Numbered from the stretch's first letter, positions 1 to 9,620 are shown. The stretch is 64,000 bases of DNA from Tolumonas lignilytica (GCF_000527035.1 NZ_AZUK01000001.1:2244001-2308000); one strand, 5' to 3'. The notes: generated from the letters alone by a model not told the origin. Numbers and translations are program-made.

Positions 1-1352
1 AACAGAGTGGTCGGTTGCTCGGGCGTGGCTTTGGCGACACCGGCGGCTGTGGCGATCAGACCATCAATGCCGGAGGCGCCCCGGTTGGTGTAGATCTGTG
101 AGGGGCGAACGCCGCAGCTACCGAGCATATCCAGCAGACGGACTGGCATACTGTTACCAATAAATAATTGGCCGAGCAGTTGTGTATTCAGTTGATGGCA
201 CAGGGTTATCTCGCCCCAGGCGGGTAACGCCTGCGTGATCAGCTTGCCGAGCATCTGATCCCACTCCTGCAATGCATGCCAGGCGGGTTGTGGCTCGCCA
301 TCGTGTGCCTGACACCATAATGCAGGCGATACCACGAAGCGTTGGTGTACCGCCAAGCCATTGTCCAGCCGTTCAGCATCCGGGGCGATCTGCCAGCAGT
401 GTTGCCAGTCATGTGCATTGATAAACTGTTGCAGGCGTTTGGAAATCAGGCGTCCACCAAACAGCAGCAAGGTATCGGCCTGTGCCAACAGGTGCTGATA
501 AGCCGGATGATGCAGCGCCAGATCGGCGTAGGCGATGGTCTGCGGATGAAAACGCAGTTGCGATTGAATATCGGCTAACAATGGCCAGCCAGTTTGTGCT
601 GCCAGTGCCAGGATGGCATCGGCATCCTGCTGCCGTTGTATCCGCCCTGCAATGATAAGCCCGCGGCCCTGACGGATCGCAGGCCAGTCAGGATGAGGCT
701 GACACTGTGTCTGTGCCGCCTGATAGTGAGTCCAGGGCTCCTTGCGGGCCAGCCACGCGGTTAAGCCGCGAAAGGCGGAGTCGGGCAGTTGTTGCCCGGC
801 GACCGGGTATAGCGGCTCACGAAACGGACAGTTCAGATGCACCGGGCCCGGTGTCTGTTGCTGCTGAAAGGCTGCCTGATCAAGGGTAGCCAGCAACCAG
901 GCGGGGTCAATGTCATGGTCGGGCGCGGGCAGTGCGCGTTGATACACCGGATAATGGGCAAAAATCTGGGTCTGTTCTATGGCCTGATTGGCACCACAAT
1001 CGATCAGCTCTGCCGGGCGGTCTGCCGTTAAGATCCAAAGCGGGATTGCGGATTGCCGGGCTTCCACGATCGCAGGTAACAGATTGGCGACGGCGCTGCC
1101 GGAGGTAACGATCACCGCCACCGCACGCTGACTGCCTTGCGCCAGCCCTAAAGCCAGAAAGCCGAGCCCGCGTTCATCAAAATGCAGATGCGTTTTGACA
1201 GCCGGATGGGCTGCTGCGGCCAGTGTCAGCGGGGTCGAGCGGGAACCGGGTGCGATGCAGATATCCCGGACGCCCAGTCGGACCAGCTCTTCAATCAGCA
1301 GGCTGCTCCATAAGGCATTCAGGCTACCCAGCGATGACCATGGCTCATTCAT
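1..1352 (-). CDS. menD: MenD, SEPHCHC synthase (N-terminal 450 codons, cut by window edge)
   Basis: This ThDP-dependent enzyme joins isochorismate and 2-oxoglutarate in menaquinone synthesis. The minus strand reads without a stop from ATG at 1352 to the window start. The protein begins MNEPWSSLGSLNALWSSLL and contains the family stretches IAPGSRSTPLTLA, HFDERGLGFLALGLA, VTSGSAVANLLPA and, near the edge, NRGASGIDG. The ThDP/metal motif that follows in the family lies beyond the window. Full-length MenD is about 550-570 residues, so roughly 100 are missing. The start overlaps the end of menF by 8 bases (ATGAATGA), which indicates translational coupling. Identification is firm. Confidence 0.95.
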   Translation of the reverse strand, partial: MNEPWSSLGSLNALWSSLLIEELVRLGVRDICIAPGSRSTPLTLAAAAHPAVKTHLHFDERGLGFLALGLAQGSQRAVAVIVTSGSAVANLLPAIVEARQSAIPLWILTADRPAELIDCGANQAIEQTQIFAHYPVYQRALPAPDHDIDPAWLLATLDQAAFQQQQTPGPVHLNCPFREPLYPVAGQQLPDSAFRGLTAWLARKEPWTHYQAAQTQCQPHPDWPAIRQGRGLIIAGRIQRQQDADAILALAAQTGWPLLADIQSQLRFHPQTIAYADLALHHPAYQHLLAQADTLLLFGGRLISKRLQQFINAHDWQHCWQIAPDAERLDNGLAVHQRFVVSPALWCQAHDGEPQPAWHALQEWDQMLGKLITQALPAWGEITLCHQLNTQLLGQLFIGNSMPVRLLDMLGSCGVRPSQIYTNRGASGIDGLIATAAGVAKATPEQPTTL

Positions 1353-2664
1353 GCCAGACACCCAACATACTGTTGAGTTTGGTATCGAGTTCCTGCCATT
1401 CGGCATCGGCGTCGGAACCGGTCAGGATGCCGACACCGGTATACAGGTGCAGTTGCTGGTCATGCCACAGGCCACTACGGATGGCGACCGTAAATTCAGA
1501 TACGTCTTCACTGATAAAACCACAGGCACCGGCGTACCAGCCGCGTTGATGTTGTTCCAGTTCGCGGATCTTGGCCTGCGCTTTGCGGCGTGGCGAACCA
1601 CCGACCGCCGGGGTCGGATGAATGTTTTTCAGCAATTGCCAGTCAGAGGTCTGCGGGCGCAATGTGGCTTCAATTTCCCGTTTGATATGCTGAATATGCT
1701 TCAATGGCAGGATCCGCGCATCAGACACCACGGCTGTTTCAGCCAGACCGTCCAGCCGGGTCAGGATATCGGTATGGACAAAGCGGTTTTCCAGCCGGTT
1801 TTTGCCGTCTTGCAACAACAGTGCGGCCAGTTCGGCATCCTGCTCGGCATCACCGGTACGTGGGGTACTTCCCGCCAGCGCTTCACTCCATAAGTGACGC
1901 CCTTGCCGACGATAGAGCCGCTCCGGGGAGCTGGCAATAAAACAGCTCTCTTCGGAAAACTGGAAACCGATATGGAAACAGGCCGGAGCCGCACTCTGCC
2001 AGTTGGCGAGCAGTGACCAGGGTTCCAAGGGTTCATCAAAGCTGAGTGAAGAGCGACGGGATAACACGATTTTAGGGATCGCATTGAGTGATTCAGGTTG
2101 CAACACCTGGGATAGCCACTGCATCCAGCGCGATTTGTCCGGCGTGTCCTGACGTGTGATTTGGGTCGGCAGATATTTTTGCAGTGTCTTTTCCGGTTGT
2201 AACTGCATCAAGGCGGCGCGGGCGGCGGCAATCTCCGCGTTCTGATTATTGTTTTCAAACCAGAAATTACAGACAAGCTCGGTCTGATTTCCCTGACGAA
2301 TCAACTCAATACGTGGCAGCACAAAACGACAGGGGCCAAACGCCTGCCATTCCCCAGAAACCGGCTGTTGATAGTCGAACGCCAACCCGCCGTAATAGCG
2401 CGGATAACTGCCCGCGGAAGGACGTGGTTGTCCGGTCAGGGTATCAAGCTGGGCCGGATCGGTCAGTTCTCTGACGGTACCCAATGCGGCAAATTCACGG
2501 TCGCGTTCACGAGCATGCCAGTAGATACGCGGATACACCGGCTGTGCTTTTAACCAGCCAATCAGGGAGGTGACGTCCATTGCCGTTCGCAGGCGAACAA
2601 AACCCTGTGGTTCGGTTGCTGCCAGTGCGTTCAGTTGTTCCAGTAAATGAGTTTGAGCCAGCAT
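1345..2664 (-). CDS. menF: Isochorismate synthase MenF
   Basis: MenF converts chorismate to isochorismate, the first committed step of menaquinone synthesis. The 439-residue protein carries the chorismate-binding fold. Visible motifs are the PKIVLSRRSSL strand with the conserved lysine, the signature ALAGSTPRTGD, HTDILTRL, HPTPAVGG and the C-terminal GWYAGACGFI. I chose ATG at 2664 (MLAQTHLLEQL). An upstream TTG at 2721 would add 19 residues rich in Arg, Asp and His that do not look like MenF, but neither start has a strong ribosome site. It overlaps menD by 8 bases and is divergent from menA, so the 2665-2861 gap should hold both promoters. Confidence 0.93.
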   Translation of the reverse strand: MLAQTHLLEQLNALAATEPQGFVRLRTAMDVTSLIGWLKAQPVYPRIYWHARERDREFAALGTVRELTDPAQLDTLTGQPRPSAGSYPRYYGGLAFDYQQPVSGEWQAFGPCRFVLPRIELIRQGNQTELVCNFWFENNNQNAEIAAARAALMQLQPEKTLQKYLPTQITRQDTPDKSRWMQWLSQVLQPESLNAIPKIVLSRRSSLSFDEPLEPWSLLANWQSAAPACFHIGFQFSEESCFIASSPERLYRRQGRHLWSEALAGSTPRTGDAEQDAELAALLLQDGKNRLENRFVHTDILTRLDGLAETAVVSDARILPLKHIQHIKREIEATLRPQTSDWQLLKNIHPTPAVGGSPRRKAQAKIRELEQHQRGWYAGACGFISEDVSEFTVAIRSGLWHDQQLHLYTGVGILTGSDADAEWQELDTKLNSMLGVWHE

Positions 2665-2861
2665 GGGATAATCGCATTCGTCAGGATGCCATCTATCGCG
2701 ATGGGGGCGGGAAACTGCCAAAAGGCGTTGGCATCCGGTATAGTACGCCCTTTACAGGAGTGGTGTCCGCCCGAAGAATCGCATCAGTATAGGGCTGAGC
2801 GCACTAAGGGTAAACCCATCGATGTCAGTTGTGATATTTAGTCGCCGTAGAACGGAAGGAA

Positions 2862-3782
2862 ATGAGTGGTCTGATGAATAAACCACGTTGGAAAATCTGG
2901 TTGCAGGCCGCGCGTCTGCGAACCTTGCCGCTGGCTTGTGCGGCGGTATTGCTGGGAAGTGGATTGGCGGCGGGTGTGCACAGTTTCCGCGGGAGTGTCT
3001 TTGTACTCTGTCTGCTCACGGCTATCGGATTGCAGATTTTATCGAATCTGGCCAATGATTATGGCGATGCCGTTTCCGGGGCCGACAATGACGATCGGGT
3101 CGGACCGCAACGCACGGTGGTGAGCGGCCTGATCACGCGCCAACAGATGCAGCGAGCCATGTCGCTGGTGGCCGGAGTGACGATCATGCTGGGGCTGAGT
3201 CTGCTCTGGACGGCATTTTCTGGCAACTGGCCGGCGATTCTGACGTTTATCGGATTTGGTGGTCTGGCGCTGGTGGCTGCGGTTACTTATACCGTCGGGC
3301 GGCGACCTTATGGCTACCGGGGGCTCGGCGATCTGTCGGTGTTTCTGTTTTTTGGCCTGCTGGGAGTGTTGGGAACTTACTATCTGTTTACCCAGCAGTT
3401 TGACCCCTGGCTGGTGTTACCGGCTGCCGGCTGCGGATTTCTGGCAACCGCCGTGCTGAATGTTAACAATATCCGTGACATCAACACCGATCTGGCCACT
3501 GGCAAGCGAACCTTTGTCGTGCGTATCGGGCACCGCTGGGCACGCCGTTATCACTATTTTCTGGTGATTGGCGGTGGGTTAATGGCGATGATTTATATTG
3601 TTTTTCGTGCGCACACGCTCTGGCCATGGCTCTGTCTGCCAGCCTGGATCCCGCTGCTGCGCTCGGCGTGGGTGGTAAAACACAGTGACGATCCGTCGCT
3701 GCTGGATAAACAGTTAAAGCGCACCGCCATGGGCAGTCTGTTGTTTAACTTATTACTGGCAATCGGTTTTGCACTCCACTAA
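2862..3782 (+). CDS. menA: 1,4-dihydroxy-2-naphthoate polyprenyltransferase MenA
   Basis: This inner-membrane UbiA-family prenyltransferase attaches the polyprenyl chain to DHNA, giving demethylmenaquinone. The 306-residue protein has about eight hydrophobic segments. The first Asp-rich motif is NLANDYGDAVSGADNDDR near residues 62-79, and the second region reads NVNNIRDINTDLATGKRT. A GGAAGG precedes the ATG at 2862 closely; an alternative ATG at 2874 (MNKPRW) is possible. It is divergent from menF-menD, so three menaquinone genes sit together, and it is followed after 46 bases by the RhtB gene. Confidence 0.95.
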   Translation: MSGLMNKPRWKIWLQAARLRTLPLACAAVLLGSGLAAGVHSFRGSVFVLCLLTAIGLQILSNLANDYGDAVSGADNDDRVGPQRTVVSGLITRQQMQRAMSLVAGVTIMLGLSLLWTAFSGNWPAILTFIGFGGLALVAAVTYTVGRRPYGYRGLGDLSVFLFFGLLGVLGTYYLFTQQFDPWLVLPAAGCGFLATAVLNVNNIRDINTDLATGKRTFVVRIGHRWARRYHYFLVIGGGLMAMIYIVFRAHTLWPWLCLPAWIPLLRSAWVVKHSDDPSLLDKQLKRTAMGSLLFNLLLAIGFALH

Positions 3783-3828
3783 TCTGTTTATCTGGATTTA
3801 AGACCAACCAACGCCTGCGGAGGTGAGA

Positions 3829-4449
3829 ATGGATCTTCACGTTTGGCTGACCTATCTGGCAACGACGCTGGTGTTCAGTATTTATCCCGGTTCGGGGGCA
3901 GTGAACACGATCAGTAATGCGATCCGGTATGGTGTGCGTGGTTCGGTCCCGGCCATCGCTGGGTTGCAGCTCGGATTGTCAATCCATCTGGTGTTAGTCG
4001 GCGTCGGTCTCGGTACTCTGTTGGCCAAATCCGCCACCGCATTTGCGATACTGAAATGGTTTGGGGTCGCCTATCTGGTTTGGCTGGGTTGGACTAAATG
4101 GCGCGAAGTGCCCCAACTGATGCGGGAAGGCGTGACGGCCGAAGCGGGTCATCGTCCGGCGCTGTTTTGGCCTGCGGTCTTTGTCAACCTGACCAACCCC
4201 AAAAGCATTGTCTTTCTGGTGGCTTTGTTTCCACAATTTCTGCACGCCGACTATCCGCTGTGGTCGCAGGCATTGATTCTGTCGGTGACGTGTGTGGTGG
4301 TGGATGTGATCGTCATGCTCGGCTATGCGTCACTGGCGGCACCGCTGACTCATCTGGTACAGAATGAAAAAGGGATGCGGACACAAAATCGCATCTTTGG
4401 CTCGTTGTTTATTGCTGCCGGTGCCTTGCTTTCTGCGGCATCGCGCTAA
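3829..4449 (+). CDS. rhtB: RhtB/LysE-family amino acid exporter
   Basis: This is a 206-residue inner-membrane exporter of the RhtB branch of the LysE superfamily, whose members export homoserine and homoserine lactone. Residues near the N-terminus read SIYPGSGAVNTISNAIRYG, followed by GLQLGLSIHLVLVGVGLGTL and the family block VFVNLTNPKSIVFLVALFPQF. Five or six hydrophobic segments are apparent. The start at ATG 3829 has an ideal GGAGG five bases upstream; a GTG six bases earlier is less likely. The substrate is inferred from resemblance to E. coli RhtB. A hairpin follows the stop. Confidence 0.85.
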   Translation: MDLHVWLTYLATTLVFSIYPGSGAVNTISNAIRYGVRGSVPAIAGLQLGLSIHLVLVGVGLGTLLAKSATAFAILKWFGVAYLVWLGWTKWREVPQLMREGVTAEAGHRPALFWPAVFVNLTNPKSIVFLVALFPQFLHADYPLWSQALILSVTCVVVDVIVMLGYASLAAPLTHLVQNEKGMRTQNRIFGSLFIAAGALLSAASR

Positions 4450-4458
4450 TCTTTTCTG

Positions 4459-4482
4459 ACAGCCGGAGATCTTTCCGGCTGT
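4459..4482 (+). terminator. Hairpin after rhtB
   Basis: ACAGCCGG pairs with CCGGCTGT around an 8-base loop, 10 bases after the rhtB stop. The following GCTTTC is only weakly U-rich, so termination may be partial. Confidence 0.5.
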
Positions 4483-4665
4483 GCTTTCAAATGTGTTATC
4501 GAGTTTAATCCTTCTGTAATTTTCCATGTTCCCGTGTTTGCGGCCATTCTGATGACTATCGATTAATTGCCTCGATAGAGTCTTATTTTTGAAAATTAAA
4601 TTGGATGATAAATAAACCTTTATCTAGACTCGCTAAAAGGCATCTTTAGTCTCTGAAGGTATGAT

Positions 4666-6720
4666 ATGCGCAGTTGGATCTTGAATTGCTCCATTCGTCG
4701 TTTCATTTTATTTTTCTCCTTCCTACTGATTATTGCTTTGAGTGGTTATCTACTCTGGCGTGAACATGCCCAATCCACCATCGAACAATGGCATCAACAA
4801 GAGCAGCAGAATGCAGACAATGCTTTGCTGATGCAGGAATTACGTTATGCGTCCGTGCAGATCCAGCAATATCTGACCGATGCATCTCTCACTGGTGATA
4901 AAGATTCAATTGATCAGGCTCATCATTACGCGACCTTAATTCTCGAACAGCAAAAGGCATTGACCCAAACCGGCAGTGCCAACTATCTGCAACAACTCCC
5001 GGAATACATTTCTCAGCAGATTCAAATCGGTGAACAGATGACGCAGGCTTATCTGGCGGGAGATAAATCGCAGGGCGACCAGTTGATGAAAAAAGCCCCA
5101 GGTGGTTTTGACTGGCTGTCTGATCACATTGGTACCGCGATCGATAACCAAATTAAACAATTGGCACAAGATACCAATCAGGTCAAAACAGAAATTACCC
5201 GGCAAGAAGCACAATTACGGTATTTGAATATTGTATTTTCTCTGACGCTAATGGGGCTGGTTTTGGTGGCACTGGCCGCTTTACGCTGGAAAATAAATCA
5301 TTCTATCAATGAATTACGCCATCATCTGAAAATCATGACAGACAGTGGCAAAAACCTCGCTTATCGGTTGCCAACCACGAACAAGAATGAATTTTCCCAG
5401 GTGGCTTCGATGTTGAATGGTCTGACTGAAAGTCTGGATCATGTGATATCGACCATTCAGGAAACCTCTAATGTGGCTGCGCGGCAGGTCGATGAATTGC
5501 GAATGTCGTCCAATTCGACGGAAAAAAACATGACGCAGATGTTTGAGCAGGCCGAAATGCTGAATGACTCGGTTGCAGAGATGATGTCTACGTTAACCAA
5601 CATTACGCAAAGCACCCAGGAAGCCAGAGAGCATACGCTGGGTTCCCGCAATCATGCCGAAGAAGGGTTGTCTAAAGTTGAGCAAACGGTTCAGCTCATT
5701 CAACAGGTCGCGTCAAACATTTCCCGGTCAACGCAGGCGATCCAACAATTGCAGCAGGACAGTGCGGCCATTGGCGATATTGTTAACCTGATCCGGAATA
5801 TCTCTGAGCAGACGAATTTACTGGCGCTTAATGCGGCCATTGAAGCGGCCCGGGCTGGTGAGGCCGGACGCGGATTTGCCGTGGTGGCCGATGAAGTGCG
5901 TTCACTGGCCAACCGGACGCAGGCGTCTACACAGGAAATTCAGCACAAGATCGAGCAGGTGCAGCGTCAGACGTCGCTGACAGTCGGATTGATGGAGGAA
6001 ACACAGCAAGTTGGCGATCAAGCGGTACAACAGGCCGAGCAGGCCGGTCAGACGCTGACCGAAATCGTTCAGATCGTTAACCAGATTGCCGATATGAACA
6101 CGCAGATTGCCGCAGCAGCGGAACAACAGGCTCAGGTGAACGGCAATACGGCGGCGATGGTTGAAAAGGTCAATGACGTCGTCAGCGGTGTCATGGATGA
6201 CACCTTGCTTAATGTGCAAGTGACCCGCGAAGTTGCGTTTATCATTGATGAATTGGAACAGCTCAGTGGTAACTTCCAGATTACCTTTGATACCAAAAAC
6301 TCGCGTCAGAATGACGAACTGGTTCATTGGTCAGATGCCTTTAAAATCAATATTCCCTCTATGGATACGCAGCATGAAGGGATGTTCCATGCGGTCAATG
6401 CGGCTTACAGTGCCGTCAAATTCAAAACCGGCAGCCAGAACATTAATGCCAAGATTGAAGATCTGCTGGCGCGGGTGACACAGCATTTCCATACCGAAGA
6501 AGCATTAATGAAAAAAGTGAACTATCCGGATCTGGTGCCGCATGCCAAAGTTCATGCCGCCGTACTGGATGAATTGAAGAGCCGGCTGGCAAAGGCAAGA
6601 GCCAAAGACGACGATGCGATGATGGATATCGTCTTATTTGTGAAAATCTGGCTGATCGATCATATTTTCCGCGTGGATCGTCGTTATAGTCAGACGGTTA
6701 TTGCGGCAAAAGTAGAATAG
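4666..6720 (+). CDS. Methyl-accepting chemotaxis protein with C-terminal hemerythrin domain
   Basis: This is a 684-residue chemoreceptor. TM1 lies near residues 12-30, and a mostly helical periplasmic region of about 155 residues follows. TM2 is near 188-210, then a HAMP-like linker and the signalling hairpin, whose tip ([20 protein letters not shown]) is near 376-400. Residues 555-684 form a bacteriohemerythrin domain. All seven expected di-iron ligands can be placed: H570 (DTQHE), H607 and E611 (HFHTEE), H626 and H630 (HAKVH), H666 and D671 (HIFRVD). It therefore probably senses oxygen or redox state from the cytoplasmic side, as described for DcrH-type receptors. No CheR-binding pentapeptide is present at the C-terminus. 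GAAGGT precedes the start. It appears monocistronic. Confidence 0.93.
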   Translation: MRSWILNCSIRRFILFFSFLLIIALSGYLLWREHAQSTIEQWHQQEQQNADNALLMQELRYASVQIQQYLTDASLTGDKDSIDQAHHYATLILEQQKALTQTGSANYLQQLPEYISQQIQIGEQMTQAYLAGDKSQGDQLMKKAPGGFDWLSDHIGTAIDNQIKQLAQDTNQVKTEITRQEAQLRYLNIVFSLTLMGLVLVALAALRWKINHSINELRHHLKIMTDSGKNLAYRLPTTNKNEFSQVASMLNGLTESLDHVISTIQETSNVAARQVDELRMSSNSTEKNMTQMFEQAEMLNDSVAEMMSTLTNITQSTQEAREHTLGSRNHAEEGLSKVEQTVQLIQQVASNISRSTQAIQQLQQDSAAIGDIVNLIRNISEQTNLLALNAAIEAARAGEAGRGFAVVADEVRSLANRTQASTQEIQHKIEQVQRQTSLTVGLMEETQQVGDQAVQQAEQAGQTLTEIVQIVNQIADMNTQIAAAAEQQAQVNGNTAAMVEKVNDVVSGVMDDTLLNVQVTREVAFIIDELEQLSGNFQITFDTKNSRQNDELVHWSDAFKINIPSMDTQHEGMFHAVNAAYSAVKFKTGSQNINAKIEDLLARVTQHFHTEEALMKKVNYPDLVPHAKVHAAVLDELKSRLAKARAKDDDAMMDIVLFVKIWLIDHIFRVDRRYSQTVIAAKVE

Positions 6721-6790
6721 TCACTACGCGCCGCCCCTGCGGTTATGTAGAATAGCCCATCAGATCATCGAGCGAGTTTTGGAGTAACAC

Positions 6791-7366
6791 ATGGCGACCA
6801 AGCCAGCGAAATCAGTTGGGAATAGCAAACGCCCTGACAGCAAGAAGAAAAAACCGGCATTTACTGAATTAGATGGCCGTGAGCAGAAAAAACAGGCGAA
6901 ACGCAAGGGCCTGAAACCCGGCGCACGTAACAGCGTCGAAAGCAAAGAACATCAGGCACGGGAAGCCAAGAACAAGGACGCCCGCGTCGGTTCTCGCAAG
7001 CCGGTAGCCCTGGTGGTGGAAACGCCGGTAAAAACCGTAAAACCGGCCAAACCGGTTGAGCCGAAATCAGAAAAGAAAGAAGTACCACAAGAGCAACAAC
7101 TGGCGAAGTGGGAACGTGAACTGGACAAACTGGAAAACGATGATCGTCTGAATGCGCTGCTGGATAAATTGGAATTAGAACAGCCGATAGCCGCAGAAGA
7201 TCAGGAATGGCTGGATAAAAAACTGGCGCGTCATCAGGAACTCTTAAAGTTATTGGGTTTGAATGACGAAGAGAACGAAGCAAAGGACCCGGATGAATTG
7301 CTGCAGCGCTTCATTGACAGCGATTTTGATCCCAGCCAATTCGACAGCCGCTACAAAGAAGATTGA
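6791..7366 (+). CDS. yihI: Der GTPase-activating protein YihI
   Basis: YihI stimulates the GTPase Der and so tunes 50S ribosomal subunit assembly. The 191-residue protein has the typical very basic, Lys-rich N-terminal half (KKKKPAF, KKQAKRKGLKPG) and an acidic C-terminal half (ENEAKDPDELLQRFIDSDFD). GAGTAAC precedes the ATG. As in E. coli, it is followed by hemN, here with a small minus-strand gene in between. A perfect 11-bp hairpin starts 9 bases after the stop. Confidence 0.9.
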   Translation: MATKPAKSVGNSKRPDSKKKKPAFTELDGREQKKQAKRKGLKPGARNSVESKEHQAREAKNKDARVGSRKPVALVVETPVKTVKPAKPVEPKSEKKEVPQEQQLAKWERELDKLENDDRLNALLDKLELEQPIAAEDQEWLDKKLARHQELLKLLGLNDEENEAKDPDELLQRFIDSDFDPSQFDSRYKED

Positions 7367-7375
7367 TTCCGCCGG

Positions 7376-7402
7376 GTGCCACACGGTTTTCCCGTGTGGC
7401 AC
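7376..7402 (+). terminator. Strong hairpin after yihI
   Basis: GTGCCACACGG pairs perfectly with CCGTGTGGCAC around a five-base loop. No U-tract follows on either strand, so this is either a non-canonical terminator or a transcript-end stabiliser between the convergent genes yihI and the 7459-7812 gene. Confidence 0.5.
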
Positions 7403-7458
7403 TTGACCTCGGTTCAGAAACAGCCTGTGACACCCTGCCACCACGCTGACCAAGTATC

Positions 7459-7812
7459 TTACTGCCCGATTTTCTGGCTGACTTTATTTTCCTGCTGGTT
7501 CAGTTTGATTTGTTCCTGCTTGGTCAGATGGCCGTTGTGTTGTGCTGCCATACGACGTTCTTCGCGGCGGATATGGCGATCGGCTGAATGCAGTTTGGCT
7601 GCCTGTGGGTTGGTGAGATCACCTTCTTTGCGTTCTGTGTTGATCCGATGCGCTTGATTGGTCAGACGAGCATTGACCTCAGCTCTGCGCGGATGTGTTT
7701 TTAACCATTCCGCTTTCTGCTGTGGTGTCATCTGTGCAGCCGCCGTATTGATAAAAGCAAATGCTGAGAGAGAAACAATAAGCCCTGTGGTGATAAGTTT
7801 TTTGATCGACAT
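7459..7812 (-). CDS. Small periplasmic protein of unknown function
   Basis: This is a 117-residue protein with a clear signal peptide (MSIKKLITTGLIVSLSAFAF, cleavage probably after ...TAAA). The mature part is about 90 residues, hydrophilic, rich in His, Arg, Lys and Gln, predicted helical, and has no cysteine. It looks like two related helical units: RINTERKEGDLTNPQAAKL and a later one around NGHLTKQEQIKLNQQENKV. Both carry a G-x-L-T-x-x-(Q) turn before an Ala/Ile-Lys-Leu helix. Similar small proteins occur in many proteobacteria without a firm function, so I assign none. It lies convergent with yihI and divergent from hemN. Confidence 0.8.
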   Translation of the reverse strand: MSIKKLITTGLIVSLSAFAFINTAAAQMTPQQKAEWLKTHPRRAEVNARLTNQAHRINTERKEGDLTNPQAAKLHSADRHIRREERRMAAQHNGHLTKQEQIKLNQQENKVSQKIGQ

Positions 7813-7961
7813 GATCGCTATTCCTTTCCGGTGAGAGTGGCCTTAGTTAAGCAAAGAGTCGGCAGTAAGGAAATGGTCAATATGTTCGATTATGTGGTGA
7901 TGTGTTACGAAATGTTCGTCGTCTCTTCGGAGCTAATTTCACGTTACGGGTGATCTTTGCT

Positions 7962-7989
7962 TTTGGAAGCGGCGTACACCTGCTATAAC
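7962..7989 (+). promoter_or_regulatory. Possible sigma-70 promoter of hemN
   Basis: TTTGGA (7962) and TATAAC (7984) are 16 bases apart, 46 bases before the hemN start. No convincing FNR box was seen in the 7813-8034 gap. Confidence 0.35.
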
Positions 7990-8034
7990 GCTCAATGAAG
8001 TATCGTGACTTTTTTAATTTAGGTTGCCAAACCC

Positions 8035-9408
8035 ATGTCTACACAGCATGTCATCTGGGATGACGCCCTGATCCAGAAATATAATTACAGCGGCCCGCGT
8101 TACACCTCTTATCCAACTGCACTGGAATTCTCCGAATCGTTTGGCTACCCGCAGTTTCTGCATGCGACACAACAATATCCGCAGCGGCCGTTATCGCTGT
8201 ATGTCCATATCCCGTTCTGCCATAAGCTTTGTTATTACTGCGCCTGTAATAAAATCGTGACCCGGCAGCGGCATAAAGCAGAAGAATATCTCGGCTATCT
8301 GGAAAAAGAGATCCAGCAGCAGGCCAAACTGTTTGCCGGTCGCACCGTCAGCCAGTTGCACTGGGGCGGCGGTACACCGACTTACCTGTCGCATGAACAG
8401 ATCGCCCGTCTGATGACCATGCTGAAAACGCATTTTCATTTTGCAGAGGAAGGCGAGTTCAGCATTGAAATTGATCCGCGAGAAATTACGCTGGATACAT
8501 TGGATGTGCTGAAACAGGTAGGATTTAACCGCATCAGCCTGGGCGTGCAGGATTTTGACAAACGCGTACAGGAAGTGGTGAATCGTGAGCAGGATAATGA
8601 TTTTATTCGCGCCATGATCCAGCGGGCGAAACAACTGGGCTTCCGCTCGACCAATCTGGATTTGATTTACGGTTTACCGCTGCAAACCCGCGAAAGTTTC
8701 CGTCACACACTGGAACAGATCGTGGCATTGCAGCCGGATCGGCTCTCCGTGTTTAACTATGCACACCTGCCGAGCCGCTTTGCCGGTCAGCATAAGATCA
8801 AAGAAGAGTTATTACCGTCCCCGGCGGAAAAACTGGCCATGCTGCAGGAAACCATTGAATACCTGACGGCACAGGGTTATCTGTATATCGGCATGGATCA
8901 CTTTGCCAAACCCGATGACGAACTGGCCCAGGCGCAACGCGACGGTGTGCTGCATCGTAATTTCCAGGGCTACACCACGCAGGGGGATTGTGATCTGCTG
9001 GGGTTGGGCGTTTCGGCCATCAGCATGCTGGGCGATGCCTACTCACAGAACCAGAAAGAGCTGCAGGTGTATTACGAACAAGTGACGCAACTTGGTCATG
9101 CGCAATGGAAAGGCTGTGCACTGGAACGGGATGATTTGATCCGCCGCGATCTCATTAAGGCGTTGATCTGCAATTTCACACTGGACCCGCAGCAGCTTGA
9201 AGCCCAATACGGGATTTCGTTTGCCGACTATTTCGCAGAAGATTTAAAACTGCTGCAACCCTTTGTGAACGATGGTTTGGTGGTTATCGATAATCAGATC
9301 CTGCGGGTGACTGCGACCGGGCGCTTGCTAATCCGCAATATCTGTATGTGTTTTGATGTCTATTTGCGGCAAAAAGCACGGCAGCAGCAATTCTCCCGGG
9401 TGATTTAA
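8035..9408 (+). CDS. hemN: Oxygen-independent coproporphyrinogen III oxidase HemN
   Basis: This radical-SAM enzyme performs the anaerobic decarboxylation of coproporphyrinogen III to protoporphyrinogen IX in heme synthesis. The 457-residue protein has the N-terminal YSGPRYTSYPTA block and the Fe-S cluster motif CHKLCYYCAC (C62, C66, C69, plus C71). These are followed by HWGGGTPTYL, RISLGVQDFD, DLIYGLPLQT and the C-terminal HemN domain. The ribosome site is weak (an AGG well upstream). It is next to yihI as in enterobacteria. A strong terminator follows. Confidence 0.96.
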   Translation: MSTQHVIWDDALIQKYNYSGPRYTSYPTALEFSESFGYPQFLHATQQYPQRPLSLYVHIPFCHKLCYYCACNKIVTRQRHKAEEYLGYLEKEIQQQAKLFAGRTVSQLHWGGGTPTYLSHEQIARLMTMLKTHFHFAEEGEFSIEIDPREITLDTLDVLKQVGFNRISLGVQDFDKRVQEVVNREQDNDFIRAMIQRAKQLGFRSTNLDLIYGLPLQTRESFRHTLEQIVALQPDRLSVFNYAHLPSRFAGQHKIKEELLPSPAEKLAMLQETIEYLTAQGYLYIGMDHFAKPDDELAQAQRDGVLHRNFQGYTTQGDCDLLGLGVSAISMLGDAYSQNQKELQVYYEQVTQLGHAQWKGCALERDDLIRRDLIKALICNFTLDPQQLEAQYGISFADYFAEDLKLLQPFVNDGLVVIDNQILRVTATGRLLIRNICMCFDVYLRQKARQQQFSRVI

Positions 9409-9420
9409 TATGAGCGCAGA

Positions 9421-9444
9421 AAAAGGGCAGACTGCCCTTTTTTT
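9421..9444 (+). terminator. Rho-independent terminator of hemN
   Basis: AAAAGGGCAG and CTGCCCTTTT form a long stem with a minimal loop, followed by a run of Ts, 12 bases after the hemN stop. Confidence 0.9.
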
Positions 9445-9620
9445 GTGCCTGTTGCTTCCCCATGATCAGGCGTTATAGCCTATCTTTAGAACAATTCTTT
9501 ATTATCTCAGTGATTTGTAACGCATTATCCTGATTGTTTTGGTTGGCATATTATTTGTTTCTTTCAGGTGCGCTATCTTTAGTGTGTTTATCTGAAGTTA
9601 AAATAAAGACAGGATTTGTA

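Noticed and set aside
1195-1893. 232-codon plus-strand frame over menD/menF
   Set aside because: It crosses the junction of two real minus-strand genes and has no homology-like features.
4555-4665. Sigma-28 flagellar promoter before the chemoreceptor gene
   Set aside because: A GCC-like and GATA-like stretch exists near 4568, but no properly spaced TAAA -35 element was found.
7813-8034. FNR box before hemN
   Set aside because: No TTGAT-N4-ATCAA-like sequence was found; anaerobic control cannot be claimed from sequence.
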